A stretch of DNA of 64,000 nucleotides from Pseudohalocynthiibacter aestuariivivens (GCF_018457175.1 NZ_JAGFNU010000001.1:248001-312000); one strand, 5' to 3'. Counted from the stretch's first letter, positions 8,602-16,186 are shown. Notes: a model not told the origin generated them from the letters alone. Numbers and translations: made by a program.

Positions 8602-9062
8602 CCCGCAGAGCAGTCGTTGAACAATTGCATGGCAAATGTCTGACCTGTGCGCACCTTAACCAACTCTATCGGGCGCCTAAGCTTCAATGTTGCTGTTTGG
8701 AAAAGGGACAGGGCGCTTAGACAATGTCGGACGGACAGCCAGCGGAGAACGCGCAACCGAAACCCGCAAGCCTAAGCACCCCACAACATCGCTAACAGGT
8801 CATTCATTTCTCGTACTTGATTTATATCAAGTGGCGTTTGGCAGCAGTTTTACACTTTGTTCGAAAGCAGGTTCGTTCACGCAAGCCAAGATGCGAGCCA
8901 TAGCAGCGCAGCAAGCTCTACCAAGAGCATCGGGACACCGAGGCGGTACCTGCGGTTCTGAGGGATAGTGAAATCAATCATGCGGTTGTGTATCCGTAAT
9001 ACAACCTAAGGATATATAGCTTATGTTGAAACAAAGCGTTTCCTGCTGATACAGATTTCCCT
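8602..9062. other. Gene-poor stretch after the IS30 element
   Basis: About 460 bases without a supported gene. An open frame at 8687-8968 has composition unlike a protein and no ribosome site. The notable content is a perfect FNR-type palindrome at 8815-8832, listed separately. The stretch before the insertion and this one would have been a single intergenic region. Confidence 0.5.
8815..8832 (+). promoter_or_regulatory. FNR/CRP-type operator, perfect palindrome
   Basis: ACTTGAT-TTAT-ATCAAGT is a 7-bp perfect inverted repeat with a 4-bp spacer. Its core TTGAT-N4-ATCAA equals the FNR/Anr/FnrL consensus used for oxygen control in alphaproteobacteria. The nearest plus-strand gene starts 230 bases further on, so the regulated transcript is unclear. 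Confidence 0.65.
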
Positions 9063-9332
9063 ATGAGAACTCGTTCCCGCTCCCCCAAGAAAGCCAAAGA
9101 CGAACAAGCGTTCCCAATACGTATTCGGGTTAAGGTGCCTGAAGACGGATACGGGCGTCAGTACACAGAAATCCACGAATGGCTGCTTGAACATGCAGGA
9201 CGAGACAACTTCGCCTGGAACAGCGATTCAATTCCGGGGATAGAAGCGAGCGCATTCTATTTCAACGACCTGGCGATTGCGGCTCGCTTCTTGGATAGGT
9301 TTAACCTCGACCTCGTAAGTTGGTCGAAGTAA
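9063..9332 (+). CDS. Small hypothetical protein
   Basis: An 89-residue soluble protein with a basic N-terminus (R-T-R-S-R-S-P-K-K-A-K), then a globular section containing R-I-R-V-K-V-P-E-D-G-Y-G-R-Q and a terminal A-A-R-F-L-D-R-F-N-L-D-L segment. It has the look of a real small protein: amphipathic strands and helices and few rare residues. I do not recognise the family with certainty. No clear Shine-Dalgarno precedes the ATG. It is convergent with the HMA-CDF gene, whose end lies about 50 bases away. Function unknown; it may belong to the accessory metal module next to it. Confidence 0.6.
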   Translation: MRTRSRSPKKAKDEQAFPIRIRVKVPEDGYGRQYTEIHEWLLEHAGRDNFAWNSDSIPGIEASAFYFNDLAIAARFLDRFNLDLVSWSK

Positions 9333-9384
9333 TTTTGAAAGTCCTCTGCTGCGCCTTTTGTCTTCTGGGAACCCAAGGCTATCA

Positions 9385-10206
9385 TTAACTAATATGCATG
9401 TCGTTTCGTGCATCTCGCACGATGATCCAAGATGAATGTAAAAACAGAAAGGCGATGATGAACGCCACAATTCGATCAGGCAATGGAGTGCCGGTCCAAC
9501 TGACCAATCCCGCCGCAGCGACCACGGCGATGTTGCCAATCGCATCGTTGCGGGAAAAGAGCCATACCGCACGAACGTTCGCGTCCCCTGTCCTGTGCGG
9601 AACGAGGATCAGGGCCGCAGCAATGTTTACTGCCAACGCAATGAGCGCGATGCCACCCATAAGCTCAGCGTTGACCGGCAGATTTGTGGCCATTCGATAA
9701 ATCGTATTAATGATAACGCCTATCCCAAGAGCACCAAGAAAAAGGCCCTGAATAAGCGCAGAGCGGGCGCGCCAGATTAAGCGCCAGCCGATTGCAAGGA
9801 GGCCAAGAAAGGTGATCAACCCATCTCCCAAAAAATCTAATGCATCCGCCTTGAGGGCCTGCGATCCTGAGAAAACCCCTCCAATCATCTCAATGATGCC
9901 GTATCCAATGTTAAGACCAACGACGATATAGAGCGCTTGACGATAGTCTGCACTCGTATGTGTCTGTATGGTGCCTGCACCGTTGTCACTGTCCTCCAGC
10001 CGGACGAGGTGATACCCGGCGTTCGAAACAGCGGCTTCGACAGATGAAAGCCTACGGTCTGCTTGGTCTACTTCTAGGGTTAGTACTTGTGACGCTACTG
10101 ATATTTTAGGGTTATCAATGCCCGCCGAGCGCACAGCTTTTTCGATTTTCGCTGCGCATGAGGCGCAATCCATGCCTGTTACTTGGTATCTTACAACTTC
10201 ATCCAT
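9385..10206 (-). CDS. Cation transporter: HMA domain fused to a CDF-like membrane domain
   Basis: A 273-residue protein. Residues 5-70 form a heavy-metal-associated domain with the metal site G-M-D-C-A-S-C. After a linker come about six hydrophobic segments resembling the cation diffusion facilitator membrane domain. The usual CDF zinc site (H-x-x-x-D in two helices) is changed: the first helix has A-D-A-L-D-F-L-G-D and the second S-R-N-D-A-I-G-N, with Asp/Asn and no His. The long cytoplasmic CDF domain is missing. It probably moves or senses a heavy metal such as copper, zinc or cadmium at the inner membrane, but transport by this variant site is an inference. I chose ATG 10206; a TTG at 10239 would add 11 residues. 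The SHOCT protein upstream is on the same strand, so they may form an operon. Confidence 0.85.
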   Translation of the reverse strand: MDEVVRYQVTGMDCASCAAKIEKAVRSAGIDNPKISVASQVLTLEVDQADRRLSSVEAAVSNAGYHLVRLEDSDNGAGTIQTHTSADYRQALYIVVGLNIGYGIIEMIGGVFSGSQALKADALDFLGDGLITFLGLLAIGWRLIWRARSALIQGLFLGALGIGVIINTIYRMATNLPVNAELMGGIALIALAVNIAAALILVPHRTGDANVRAVWLFSRNDAIGNIAVVAAAGLVSWTGTPLPDRIVAFIIAFLFLHSSWIIVRDARNDMHIS

Positions 10207-10295
10207 CTGATAATTTTGCCTGCCGGTGTTCCGAGCCAATCAAAACAGGACATTGTTCTCATATTCGATGAACGATACCCAACTCTTGAATCACA

Positions 10296-10628
10296 CTAGC
10301 CCAACAACAAGGCCTTGCGCTCAGCATATTCCTCAGCGTCAATCTCGCCTTTTGCCAAGCGCTGGTTCAGTGTCGCAATCGCGCTGTCTGTACTGTTAGG
10401 CACAGCACCTTGTGCCAATCCCATCCAACGCATCAATGCAAATACACCGACCACGAGCATGACCAGAACAAACAACATGAAAACTGGACCAAGGAACATC
10501 CATCCACCTCCGTAGCCATATCCTGACATATGTGGGTGGCCGTACCCATATCCAGCTTCGTTACCTTGAGCGAACACCGGAAAAGATGCGATAAGCCACA
10601 CGAGGACTGTAGCGATAAGGTTTTTCAT
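10296..10628 (-). CDS. SHOCT domain protein with signal peptide and one membrane helix
   Basis: A 110-residue protein. Residues 1-21 look like a Sec signal peptide ending F-A-Q. A Gly/Tyr/His-rich segment follows (G-Y-G-Y-G-H-P-H-M-S-G-Y-G-Y-G), then a strong membrane helix at about 43-66, and a C-terminal SHOCT motif (L-N-Q-R-L-A-K-G-E-I-D-A-E-E-Y). SHOCT is a short motif found at the C-terminus of many small membrane proteins. Such His/Met-containing SHOCT proteins often sit beside copper and other heavy-metal genes, as here next to the HMA-CDF gene. ATG 10628 has GGAGG upstream; the frame stays open to 10790 but without support. A metal role is inferred from context. Confidence 0.82.
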   Translation of the reverse strand: MKNLIATVLVWLIASFPVFAQGNEAGYGYGHPHMSGYGYGGGWMFLGPVFMLFVLVMLVVGVFALMRWMGLAQGAVPNSTDSAIATLNQRLAKGEIDAEEYAERKALLLG

Positions 10629-10812
10629 TTCGGAATCCTCCGTTTGCGCGATAGTCAAATCAGAATGTGTCGACCATCGAAGATGAAACCATATCCGACA
10701 AGCTAACTTGTTTCGTTGATTTATGACAATTCGCTTCAAGCCGTCGCAATAACTATTGTGTGATGTGCCAGACTTGGTGATTTGCACCAATTGAATAGGA
10801 TTGTTTTGCTAA

Positions 10813-11010
10813 TTAGAAGGTAGCAATACCTTGGGTTGCGAGACTGCCAGAGACTACGTCGCCCAGGTCAGAAGTCGCGCCCCCGACCGTAACCATGATT
10901 GCTATACTTAGCCCGACGATAGCAGCGGTCAAAACAACCCAGTCAACGGTGATCGCACCAGATTCGTTCGTGCAAAAGTTCTTGATCATTTCAGTCAACA
11001 TGGGCTTCAT
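10813..11010 (-). CDS. Flp family type IVb pilin-like small protein
   Basis: A 65-residue protein with the Flp-pilin layout: a short basic leader (M-K-P-M-L-T-E-M-I-K-N-F), then E-S-G-A-I-T-V-D-W-V-V-L-T-A-A-I-V-G-L at the start of a hydrophobic helix, and a short Gly/Ser-rich tail. Flp prepilins are cut before the helix by TadV-type peptidases and polymerised by the Tad machinery. Rhodobacterales carry many such E-S-G-A-I-T-V-D-W proteins, often outside tad loci. No tad gene is nearby, so this is an orphan. GGAGGG lies upstream of the ATG. It is followed by the SHOCT gene on the same strand after about 180 bases. Confidence 0.85.
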   Translation of the reverse strand: MKPMLTEMIKNFCTNESGAITVDWVVLTAAIVGLSIAIMVTVGGATSDLGDVVSGSLATQGIATF

Positions 11011-11115
11011 AACTCGTCCCTCCGTAGGGGCTGGTTCAACAATTATTAATGCGTTCGCGCTCTATGTTGTCAAGGTGTGCACTTTAAAGTTGTCGAAATG
11101 ATGTTTTGTTTCTGT

Positions 11116-11561
11116 TTAGGGTGGGTTCCCTGAATCTAAGGAATAATCGTAGGAACACGCCATCACCAACGGCGGATAGGTTGGAAACGACCTGATATCA
11201 AACCACTTGAAACAGGTGCCATCCGAATTAGCCATGTCACCGCAGCTAATACTGTAGCCGTTTGCTGTTTGGCGGATTAGCGCTGCTCTGAATGCGTTTA
11301 GGTCAATCAACCACCACAACGCAAAGCCGTCCTGACGCTCGTTGGAGTGGCCGTAGAACATCCAATCCCCTTTGCCATTCACAATCTTGGATAGCTCTGT
11401 CTCGGCCCCTGACGTGACCCTGGCACGTATGGTGAACTGATAGGGGTAGCGATGGACATAGCCGGACTCGCAACATCTTCGCGGCAGGAAATCCGGGCAT
11501 AGGGTGCGACGATATCCGTCGAGTCTTTTGATTGTGCCAATTTGTCGTTTTTCTTAGTCAT
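11116..11561 (-). pseudogene. Hypothetical protein gene with one-base frameshift near its start
   Basis: The plausible start M-T-K-K at 11561 has AGGTG upstream, but its frame gives poor protein and ends at 11379. A second frame runs without a stop from about 11554 to 11116 and reads well throughout (L-D-G-Y-R-R-T-L-C-P-D-F-L-P-R-R, then Y-Q-F-T-I-R-A-R-V, then L-I-D-L-N-A-F-R-A-A-L), yet it has no start codon of its own near the 5' end. Adding one A to the A5 run (T5 on the plus strand, 11548-11552) joins them into one protein of about 148 residues. No known family is recognised; it is Cys- and aromatic-rich and looks soluble. The break may be true decay, slippage or a sequencing error. Confidence 0.7.
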
Positions 11562-11805
11562 AAGACCGTTTCACCTGTCGACTAACTTTCGTTCTACCAA
11601 GCTGGCATGGCCCATATTCCTGTGGGGTTCAAGTTTTCCACGCTGTTCAGCAGGTCGAAGAATATCATGGCTAGCCCACCATCGATTGCAGGATGACCAA
11701 GGAAAAACCTGATTAAAACTATCAGATGACCGCTTCGAGCCCAAACAAGACCTTTGGATAGTGCGATACCAACGTCTTAAAATTTGGGCTCGCTAACCTG
11801 AACCC

Positions 11806-12435
11806 CTACACGACTTGAAAGACAAAGATCTGTGCCCCGAGCTCTGGTTCGGACAAAAGATACGGCCTGAAGTTGGGTGAACGTCCCACTTCTCGGACGG
11901 TAGGACCCGCCAATAGGTCGTCGATTTTGACCCGCAATCCTTGTTCCTCGTAGGTATCTGGCCGCACGTTAAAAATGACGTGCCCTCCCGGATGGGTCAC
12001 TCTTATGAACTCATCCAGACAATCCGGCGGTGCATGCCCGGGACCAAGAGACCCAAAACAGGTTACGGCAGCGAAGCTGTTGTCGGCCTCGGGAATGGGC
12101 CGACCCAAGTTTTGTTCATACAGACGATCGTAGGTTTCTAACCTTTTGGCGAGCTTGAGCATCGCCGGAGATATGTCGAGCCCGACGATATCCTCATAAC
12201 CAAGTATCGCCAGCGCTTCGCCAACAAGGCCGGTGCCACACCCAGCATCGAGTATCGGTCCCTCATCATTTGGAACGTGGCGTGCAACGAATGCTGCACC
12301 AATGGTGGGAAGCCTGAATCCGTTGCCAATGTTGTCGGCATCATAATCTGATGCCCAGCCTTCATAGCTCTCTCGAATAGCTTGCGCCCCTTCCGCGTTG
12401 TAAACATGCTCTAGCGTATTAGTCGTGTTTGTCAT
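11806..12435 (-). CDS. Class I SAM-dependent methyltransferase
   Basis: A 209-residue methyltransferase. Motif I, I-L-D-A-G-C-G-T-G-L-V-G, lies near residues 60-71. Motif II follows as I-V-G-L-D-I-S-P-A-M-L, and F-I-R-V-T-H-P-G-G-H-V-I-F-N-V comes near residue 150. The N-terminal Y-E-G-W-A-S-D-Y-D segment matches the family of small-molecule methyltransferases related to the Williams-Beuren/UbiE type. The acceptor cannot be deduced. GGAGA lies before the ATG. It is divergent from the HxlR regulator at 12596, with 160 bases between, so that regulator is a good candidate for its control. Confidence 0.9.
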   Translation of the reverse strand: MTNTTNTLEHVYNAEGAQAIRESYEGWASDYDADNIGNGFRLPTIGAAFVARHVPNDEGPILDAGCGTGLVGEALAILGYEDIVGLDISPAMLKLAKRLETYDRLYEQNLGRPIPEADNSFAAVTCFGSLGPGHAPPDCLDEFIRVTHPGGHVIFNVRPDTYEEQGLRVKIDDLLAGPTVREVGRSPNFRPYLLSEPELGAQIFVFQVV

Positions 12436-12595
12436 CTGGTGTCTCCATTCTCCATATAGGCAACAGTGGCGTGTCTACTTGTGCCCAGGGCAGTGTAGAA
12501 TCTGGATCAACCCCGGTACAAATTTTGTACTGGCAATATCCCAAAGGGATTTGATAGGCTGCAATTGGAACACCCCTTTGACGTAAAGAGGTAAT

Positions 12596-13300
12596 ATGGC
12601 TTCGAAACCCTACGGACTATTTTGTCCAACGTCCAAAGCCTGTGAGGTCCTGAATCCACGCTGGACGATCCAAATTCTTGGCGAACTTTGGGGCGGTTCG
12701 ACCCGTTTCAATGAAATCAAACGGGGTCTACCGGGAATTTCACCAACCTTGTTGGCCAACCGGCTTAGAGAGATGCAGGAAAACGGACTAATCGAACGCG
12801 TAGAAGATCCAGCTACGGGGAATATCGACTACCTTCGGACCGATAAGGCAGCAGAGCTCGATGATATTTTGCAAGGACTTGCCCGATGGGCACAGCGCCA
12901 TATCAAAGCGGACATCGCGCTGGAAGATCGAAACGCGGATGTCCTTATGTGGACGCTTCAGAAACGGATAATCGTAAATGAACTGCCGCAGCGAAGGGTC
13001 GTCGTGCGGTTCAACTTTTCGGATGCAACGTCGCCAGCATCGACATACTGGCTGATTTCGAGACCCGGTGAGCCAATTGAGCTTTGTGCATCCGACCCTG
13101 GATTTGACGTTGACCTTTACATCGAAACGGCAGTTGAGGTTATGGCTGGTATTTACCTCGGCAGACGTACCCTCGACCGAGAGATCGAAGAGGGTCGTTT
13201 TTTCATGAGTGGCGAGGCGATACTTAGCAAGACCATGAAGCGCTGGCTGAAGATCAGCATTTACGCTGATACGGACGGCATAGCGATTGCGGAAATATAA
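12596..13300 (+). CDS. HxlR family transcriptional regulator with C-terminal SCP2-like domain
   Basis: A 234-residue protein. The N-terminal 110 residues form the HxlR winged helix (C-P-T-S-K-A-C-E-V-L, then G-E-L-W-G-G-S-T-R-F-N-E-I-K-R-G-L-P-G-I-S, then L-A-N-R-L-R-E-M). The C-terminal half resembles an SCP-2 sterol-carrier-like fold, which probably binds a hydrophobic ligand. HxlR proteins respond to quinones, aldehydes and oxidants; the Cys residues at the N-terminus could be sensors. AGAGGT lies before the ATG. It is divergent from the methyltransferase, the likely target. The effector is unknown. Confidence 0.9.
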   Translation: MASKPYGLFCPTSKACEVLNPRWTIQILGELWGGSTRFNEIKRGLPGISPTLLANRLREMQENGLIERVEDPATGNIDYLRTDKAAELDDILQGLARWAQRHIKADIALEDRNADVLMWTLQKRIIVNELPQRRVVVRFNFSDATSPASTYWLISRPGEPIELCASDPGFDVDLYIETAVEVMAGIYLGRRTLDREIEEGRFFMSGEAILSKTMKRWLKISIYADTDGIAIAEI

Positions 13301-13397
13301 TGGTTTTGACATCGCTGACGGCAATGACAGCTAAGTTCCGCAGAGCCGATGCCTAAGCTCGGTGAAGCGAACGTCCGATAAGCTCAAACCTACCGCC

Positions 13398-13910
13398 TTA
13401 GGCCTTCGGGAGTTCCATCATCATCTCATGCCACTGAACTCCGCCGTGGTCAGATTCAGAAGGCTGTGTGTACCGATAGCCAAACTTCTCATAGAGGGGT
13501 ACGTCGTGCTTTTTGCACATAAGATGGATCGTTTCTTTTTTCGTGTCAGTCATACGCTTAACGAATTCGGACATTAATGCGGTGGACAAGCCGCGACCTT
13601 GATATCCTGGATCAACCACCACTGACATGATCACGACATTTGGAGCAGCCGGATCATGTCCAATGAGTTCTTTGAAATCTTCATCAGACATTTCAACGTC
13701 ATATGCGCACCCGCTGTTTATGAAGCCAACAACGACTTTATCGACTTCAAGGATCAAAAAACCTTGGGGATAGTTAGAGATACGCTTTGATATTTTTTCA
13801 AGCGTCGCAGCTTCATCGCCATCATAGGCTGATGTCTCTACATCAAAGCAGCGCGTTGCCTCCGATAGTGAGGCATTGCGAAATTTGTGGTTGTCCATGT
13901 TCTTAGTCAA
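13398..13910 (-). CDS. GNAT family N-acetyltransferase
   Basis: A 170-residue acetyltransferase of the GCN5 fold. The acetyl-CoA loop is V-V-V-D-P-G-Y-Q-G-R-G-L-S-T-A-L-M, and the C-terminal strand has H-D-V-P-L-Y-E-K-F-G-Y-R-Y. The overall plan resembles the arylalkylamine-N-acetyltransferase-like group, but the acceptor is not predictable. Translation may begin at M1 or at M5 (M-D-N-H-K). It stands alone, with about 100 bases to the HxlR gene end, and the two are convergent. Confidence 0.9.
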   Translation of the reverse strand: MTKNMDNHKFRNASLSEATRCFDVETSAYDGDEAATLEKISKRISNYPQGFLILEVDKVVVGFINSGCAYDVEMSDEDFKELIGHDPAAPNVVIMSVVVDPGYQGRGLSTALMSEFVKRMTDTKKETIHLMCKKHDVPLYEKFGYRYTQPSESDHGGVQWHEMMMELPKA

Positions 13911-14303
13911 TCTATGAATGTATCAGACAAAAGAATAACCGATCATTCGATTGAAAACCAGTTCTCGACGGACGGCAACGTTGTCCGCATAGCAGACCTT
14001 GGAGCAAAACCTTGGGGGTTCGCTCACGCGCAGTATAGGTGAGCTCTCCCGGCCTTGAACCGACTTGTTTTCTAGCTTCTTCACACGGTTACTCAGACGC
14101 ACGGTTTTCTGCTGCTCATTGTTTCCAGCATGGTGTCGCCGTATCTCTGCCACAAAGAAGTCTTATTCAGCCGAAATTATCCCGAATAAAGAAACAAAAA
14201 CAATATCTTACAAACAAAACCTGTCTAAAAGGACACCTTAGAATCGTTTGGTAAATCGCTTATGATTTATAGATGGATTTTAAATTTTAATACGAGGTTA
14301 GAT
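13911..14303. other. Intergenic stretch with no clear gene
   Basis: About 390 bases. Two overlapping open frames (13923-14153 minus and 14039-14254 plus) have no ribosome sites and atypical composition. The right half is rich in A runs. Nothing else is recognisable. Confidence 0.4.
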
Positions 14304-15122
14304 ATGGAACTTTGCCAGTCGCTTGAGTCATTGCACCCTCAAATGGAAGGCTGGGTAGGGGCGTTACTGGATGGCAAGGCAGGTACTCACCGGACCGGAA
14401 TTCCGATAGATTTGACTGAGAGCGAAGAACGAAGGCTTCTCGTAACAAGCTCCTTGCTTGACGCTGTCGAGGCTGAAGGAGGATGCGTTGAGAGAGCAGA
14501 ACCATCTGGGAAACTCACGCTCGCCATCTCAGGTGAAACCCTTGAATTCTCAGTTACTGAAAAGATGCAAAAATGTTTTGTCAGCGTTCACAACAAAGGA
14601 GCAGAACTTTTGGATTGCTCGGAAACGCGTCTCGCCAATCCTTTTTCTGCCGGCTTATTCCGGAACAAACCAACGGGGTTTCTTATCTTTAAATTTGAGA
14701 ACCACATTCATGGAAGAGGCTATCCCAAATGGGTGGAATCAAAACACGTAATAGCCGAAGCCCTTCTTCCGGTCATTGTTCGCGAGATTATGGCGTCGGG
14801 ACCCATAAATTTTCGCTGGAGCGTAGAACGCGAACTAAAGCGCTTGCAGTACAAACTGGAACAAAGTGGGCGAGGTGGGTTTCCATTCTTTGGTGAAGTG
14901 AGTCAGGGATGGAGGCAGAAGTTACAGTCAAAAAACAACGATAGTTCGGAAAGCAGACGCCTTGAAGATTTCGTTCGCTCGTTGAAAATTCAACTATCGA
15001 CTGGTGACTATTATCTGGAAGGGCGACCTTTGTCACATTGGATAGCGTGGGCAGAATCTTGCATCGCAAAGCTTAAGCCTTCCAACCCGGTTTTTCGAAA
15101 GCACGCTAGGAAAAGTGAATGA
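14304..15122 (+). CDS. Hypothetical protein of the accessory region
   Basis: A 272-residue soluble protein, richer in AT and Lys than its neighbours. Residues about 47-90 contain L-L-V-T-S-S-L-L-D-A-V-E-A-E-G followed by L-T-L-A-I-S-G-E-T-L-E-F-S-V-T-E-K. This resembles the central part of hypothetical proteins in which a helix-turn-helix precedes this module; no HTH is present here, so the gene may be a shortened relative. The C-terminal half has basic helices (W-S-V-E-R-E-L-K-R-L-Q-Y-K-L-E) and a final W-x-x-W-A-E-S-C segment. ATG 14304 has GAGG eight bases upstream and is preferred over 14262. Function unknown; composition and location suggest horizontal acquisition. Confidence 0.7.
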   Translation: MELCQSLESLHPQMEGWVGALLDGKAGTHRTGIPIDLTESEERRLLVTSSLLDAVEAEGGCVERAEPSGKLTLAISGETLEFSVTEKMQKCFVSVHNKGAELLDCSETRLANPFSAGLFRNKPTGFLIFKFENHIHGRGYPKWVESKHVIAEALLPVIVREIMASGPINFRWSVERELKRLQYKLEQSGRGGFPFFGEVSQGWRQKLQSKNNDSSESRRLEDFVRSLKIQLSTGDYYLEGRPLSHWIAWAESCIAKLKPSNPVFRKHARKSE

Positions 15123-15281
15123 AGGGTGATTTTTGTTTTCGACGAAAACAGGGGCCCGCGAGTTTGAAATGTTATTGCAACCAATCCTGAACCGCGTTTC
15201 CGATATCTGATCGGGCCGCAATCAAGGCACTCGATGAAATCGATTGATTTCATTTCAATGCAGAAATGGGGTCACAGACTC

Positions 15282-15309
15282 AAAAAGAGCCGCGCATTTG
15301 CGCAGCTCT
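15282..15309 (-). terminator. Rho-independent terminator of the DUF1127 gene
   Basis: Read on the minus strand, AGAGC-T-GCGC pairs with GCGC-G-GCTCT around an AAAT loop and is followed by five T. It lies 28 bases past the DUF1127 stop. Confidence 0.85.
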
Positions 15310-15336
15310 CTTCGAATTCCAGTATTGAATGTCTTA

Positions 15337-15525
15337 CTAGCGAACTGCTGGGGACAGTCCGATATCAGCCAACTGGTACGCTGAAAGTTTAGCCAGAGCA
15401 TTACGAGTTTGACGTGCATCATTCCAAGAAATGATCGTGTCTTTTACTTCTTCAAATACGTTCACCAGACGGAAAGTCGTGACTGCTCCGAGAGGCACAG
15501 AACGTGTTGCTGTTGCGATAGACAT
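15337..15525 (-). CDS. DUF1127 domain-containing small protein
   Basis: A 62-residue basic protein ending with the DUF1127 pattern W-N-D-A-R-Q-T-R-N-A-L-A-K-L-S-A-Y-Q-L-A-D-I-G-L-S. These small Arg-rich proteins are common in alphaproteobacteria; in Agrobacterium and Rhodobacter relatives they affect phosphate/carbon metabolism and RNA turnover. ATG 15525 has AAGGAAG upstream and fits the family; the frame stays open to 15558 without support. It has its own terminator and is divergent from the universal stress protein gene. Confidence 0.93.
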   Translation of the reverse strand: MSIATATRSVPLGAVTTFRLVNVFEEVKDTIISWNDARQTRNALAKLSAYQLADIGLSPAVR

Positions 15526-15710
15526 TTTGCGCTTCCTTACTTTTGTTTCAGCCGACACCGCGTCGGTTGGTAGGGCTCATCTAGGACTTTTGGATTTGAT
15601 TCACAATTCACTGTTTTTGCATTGCCGGAATGCAATGTATGCATAGGTATTCGTTTGCGATAATACTTCAGAAACCTGTAAAAATGGTCATAACGCTTCC
15701 TGTAAAACGG

Positions 15711-15724
15711 TTGATACAGATCAT
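15711..15724 (+). promoter_or_regulatory. FNR-like operator upstream of the universal stress protein gene
   Basis: TTGAT-ACAG-ATCAT differs from the FNR consensus TTGAT-N4-ATCAA at the last base only. It lies 54 bases before the ATG, a usual place for activation by an FnrL-type regulator. Universal stress proteins are frequent FNR targets in Rhodobacterales, which supports the reading. Confidence 0.6.
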
Positions 15725-15778
15725 GGCAGACCGTTAGGTAGCATCGCAAACTAGGCCATTCTGTAAGGAGATGCTGTT

Positions 15779-16186
15779 ATGTATGAGAATATCTTGGTTC
15801 CGATCGCGCTTGATCACGGCCCGAACACAGCCAAAGCATTGGAAGTCGCCCAAAAGCTGGTTTCCGACGGTGGGAAAATTACGGTTTTACATGTTCTGGA
15901 AGATATCCCTGCCTATGTTTCGCAATATTTGCCGGAAGGGCAGTTGTCGAAAAATGCGAAAGAGGCTGAGGTAAGTCTGAAAACCGAAGCCGTAAGTGTA
16001 CCTGGTGCAGAGATCAAGGTTGTGACTGGCCATTCCGGGACAACAATTACGGAGTATGCTGACGGGCATGGTTGCGATCTTATTGTGATTGCATCGCACA
16101 GGCCGGGTTTGCAGGATTTTTTCCTCGGGTCTACCGCTGCACGTGTTGTTCGCCACGCACCATGTGGGGTTCACGTCATTCGGTAA
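15779..16186 (+). CDS. Universal stress protein (UspA family)
   Basis: A 135-residue single-domain Usp. It opens with M-Y-E-N-I-L-V-P-I-A-L-D and ends with I-V-I-A-S-H-R-P-G-L-Q-D-F-F-L-G-S-T-A-A-R with the hallmark final strand C-G-V-H-V-I-R. The ATP-binding pattern G-x2-G-x9-G-S/T is partly kept (P-G-L-Q-D-F-F-L-G-S-T) with the first Gly replaced. AAGGAG lies before the ATG. It is a stand-alone gene behind an FNR-like site, suggesting induction at low oxygen. The cytoplasmic role, probably stress or energy related, is not further defined. Confidence 0.93.
   Translation: MYENILVPIALDHGPNTAKALEVAQKLVSDGGKITVLHVLEDIPAYVSQYLPEGQLSKNAKEAEVSLKTEAVSVPGAEIKVVTGHSGTTITEYADGHGCDLIVIASHRPGLQDFFLGSTAARVVRHAPCGVHVIR

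Noticed and set aside
8687-8968. Open frame of 93 codons after the IS30 element
   Set aside because: No ribosome site, low-complexity unlikely protein sequence, and it spans the FNR palindrome.
13923-14254. Two short opposite open frames between the GNAT gene and the 14304 gene
   Set aside because: They overlap each other, lack ribosome sites and show no recognisable domain.
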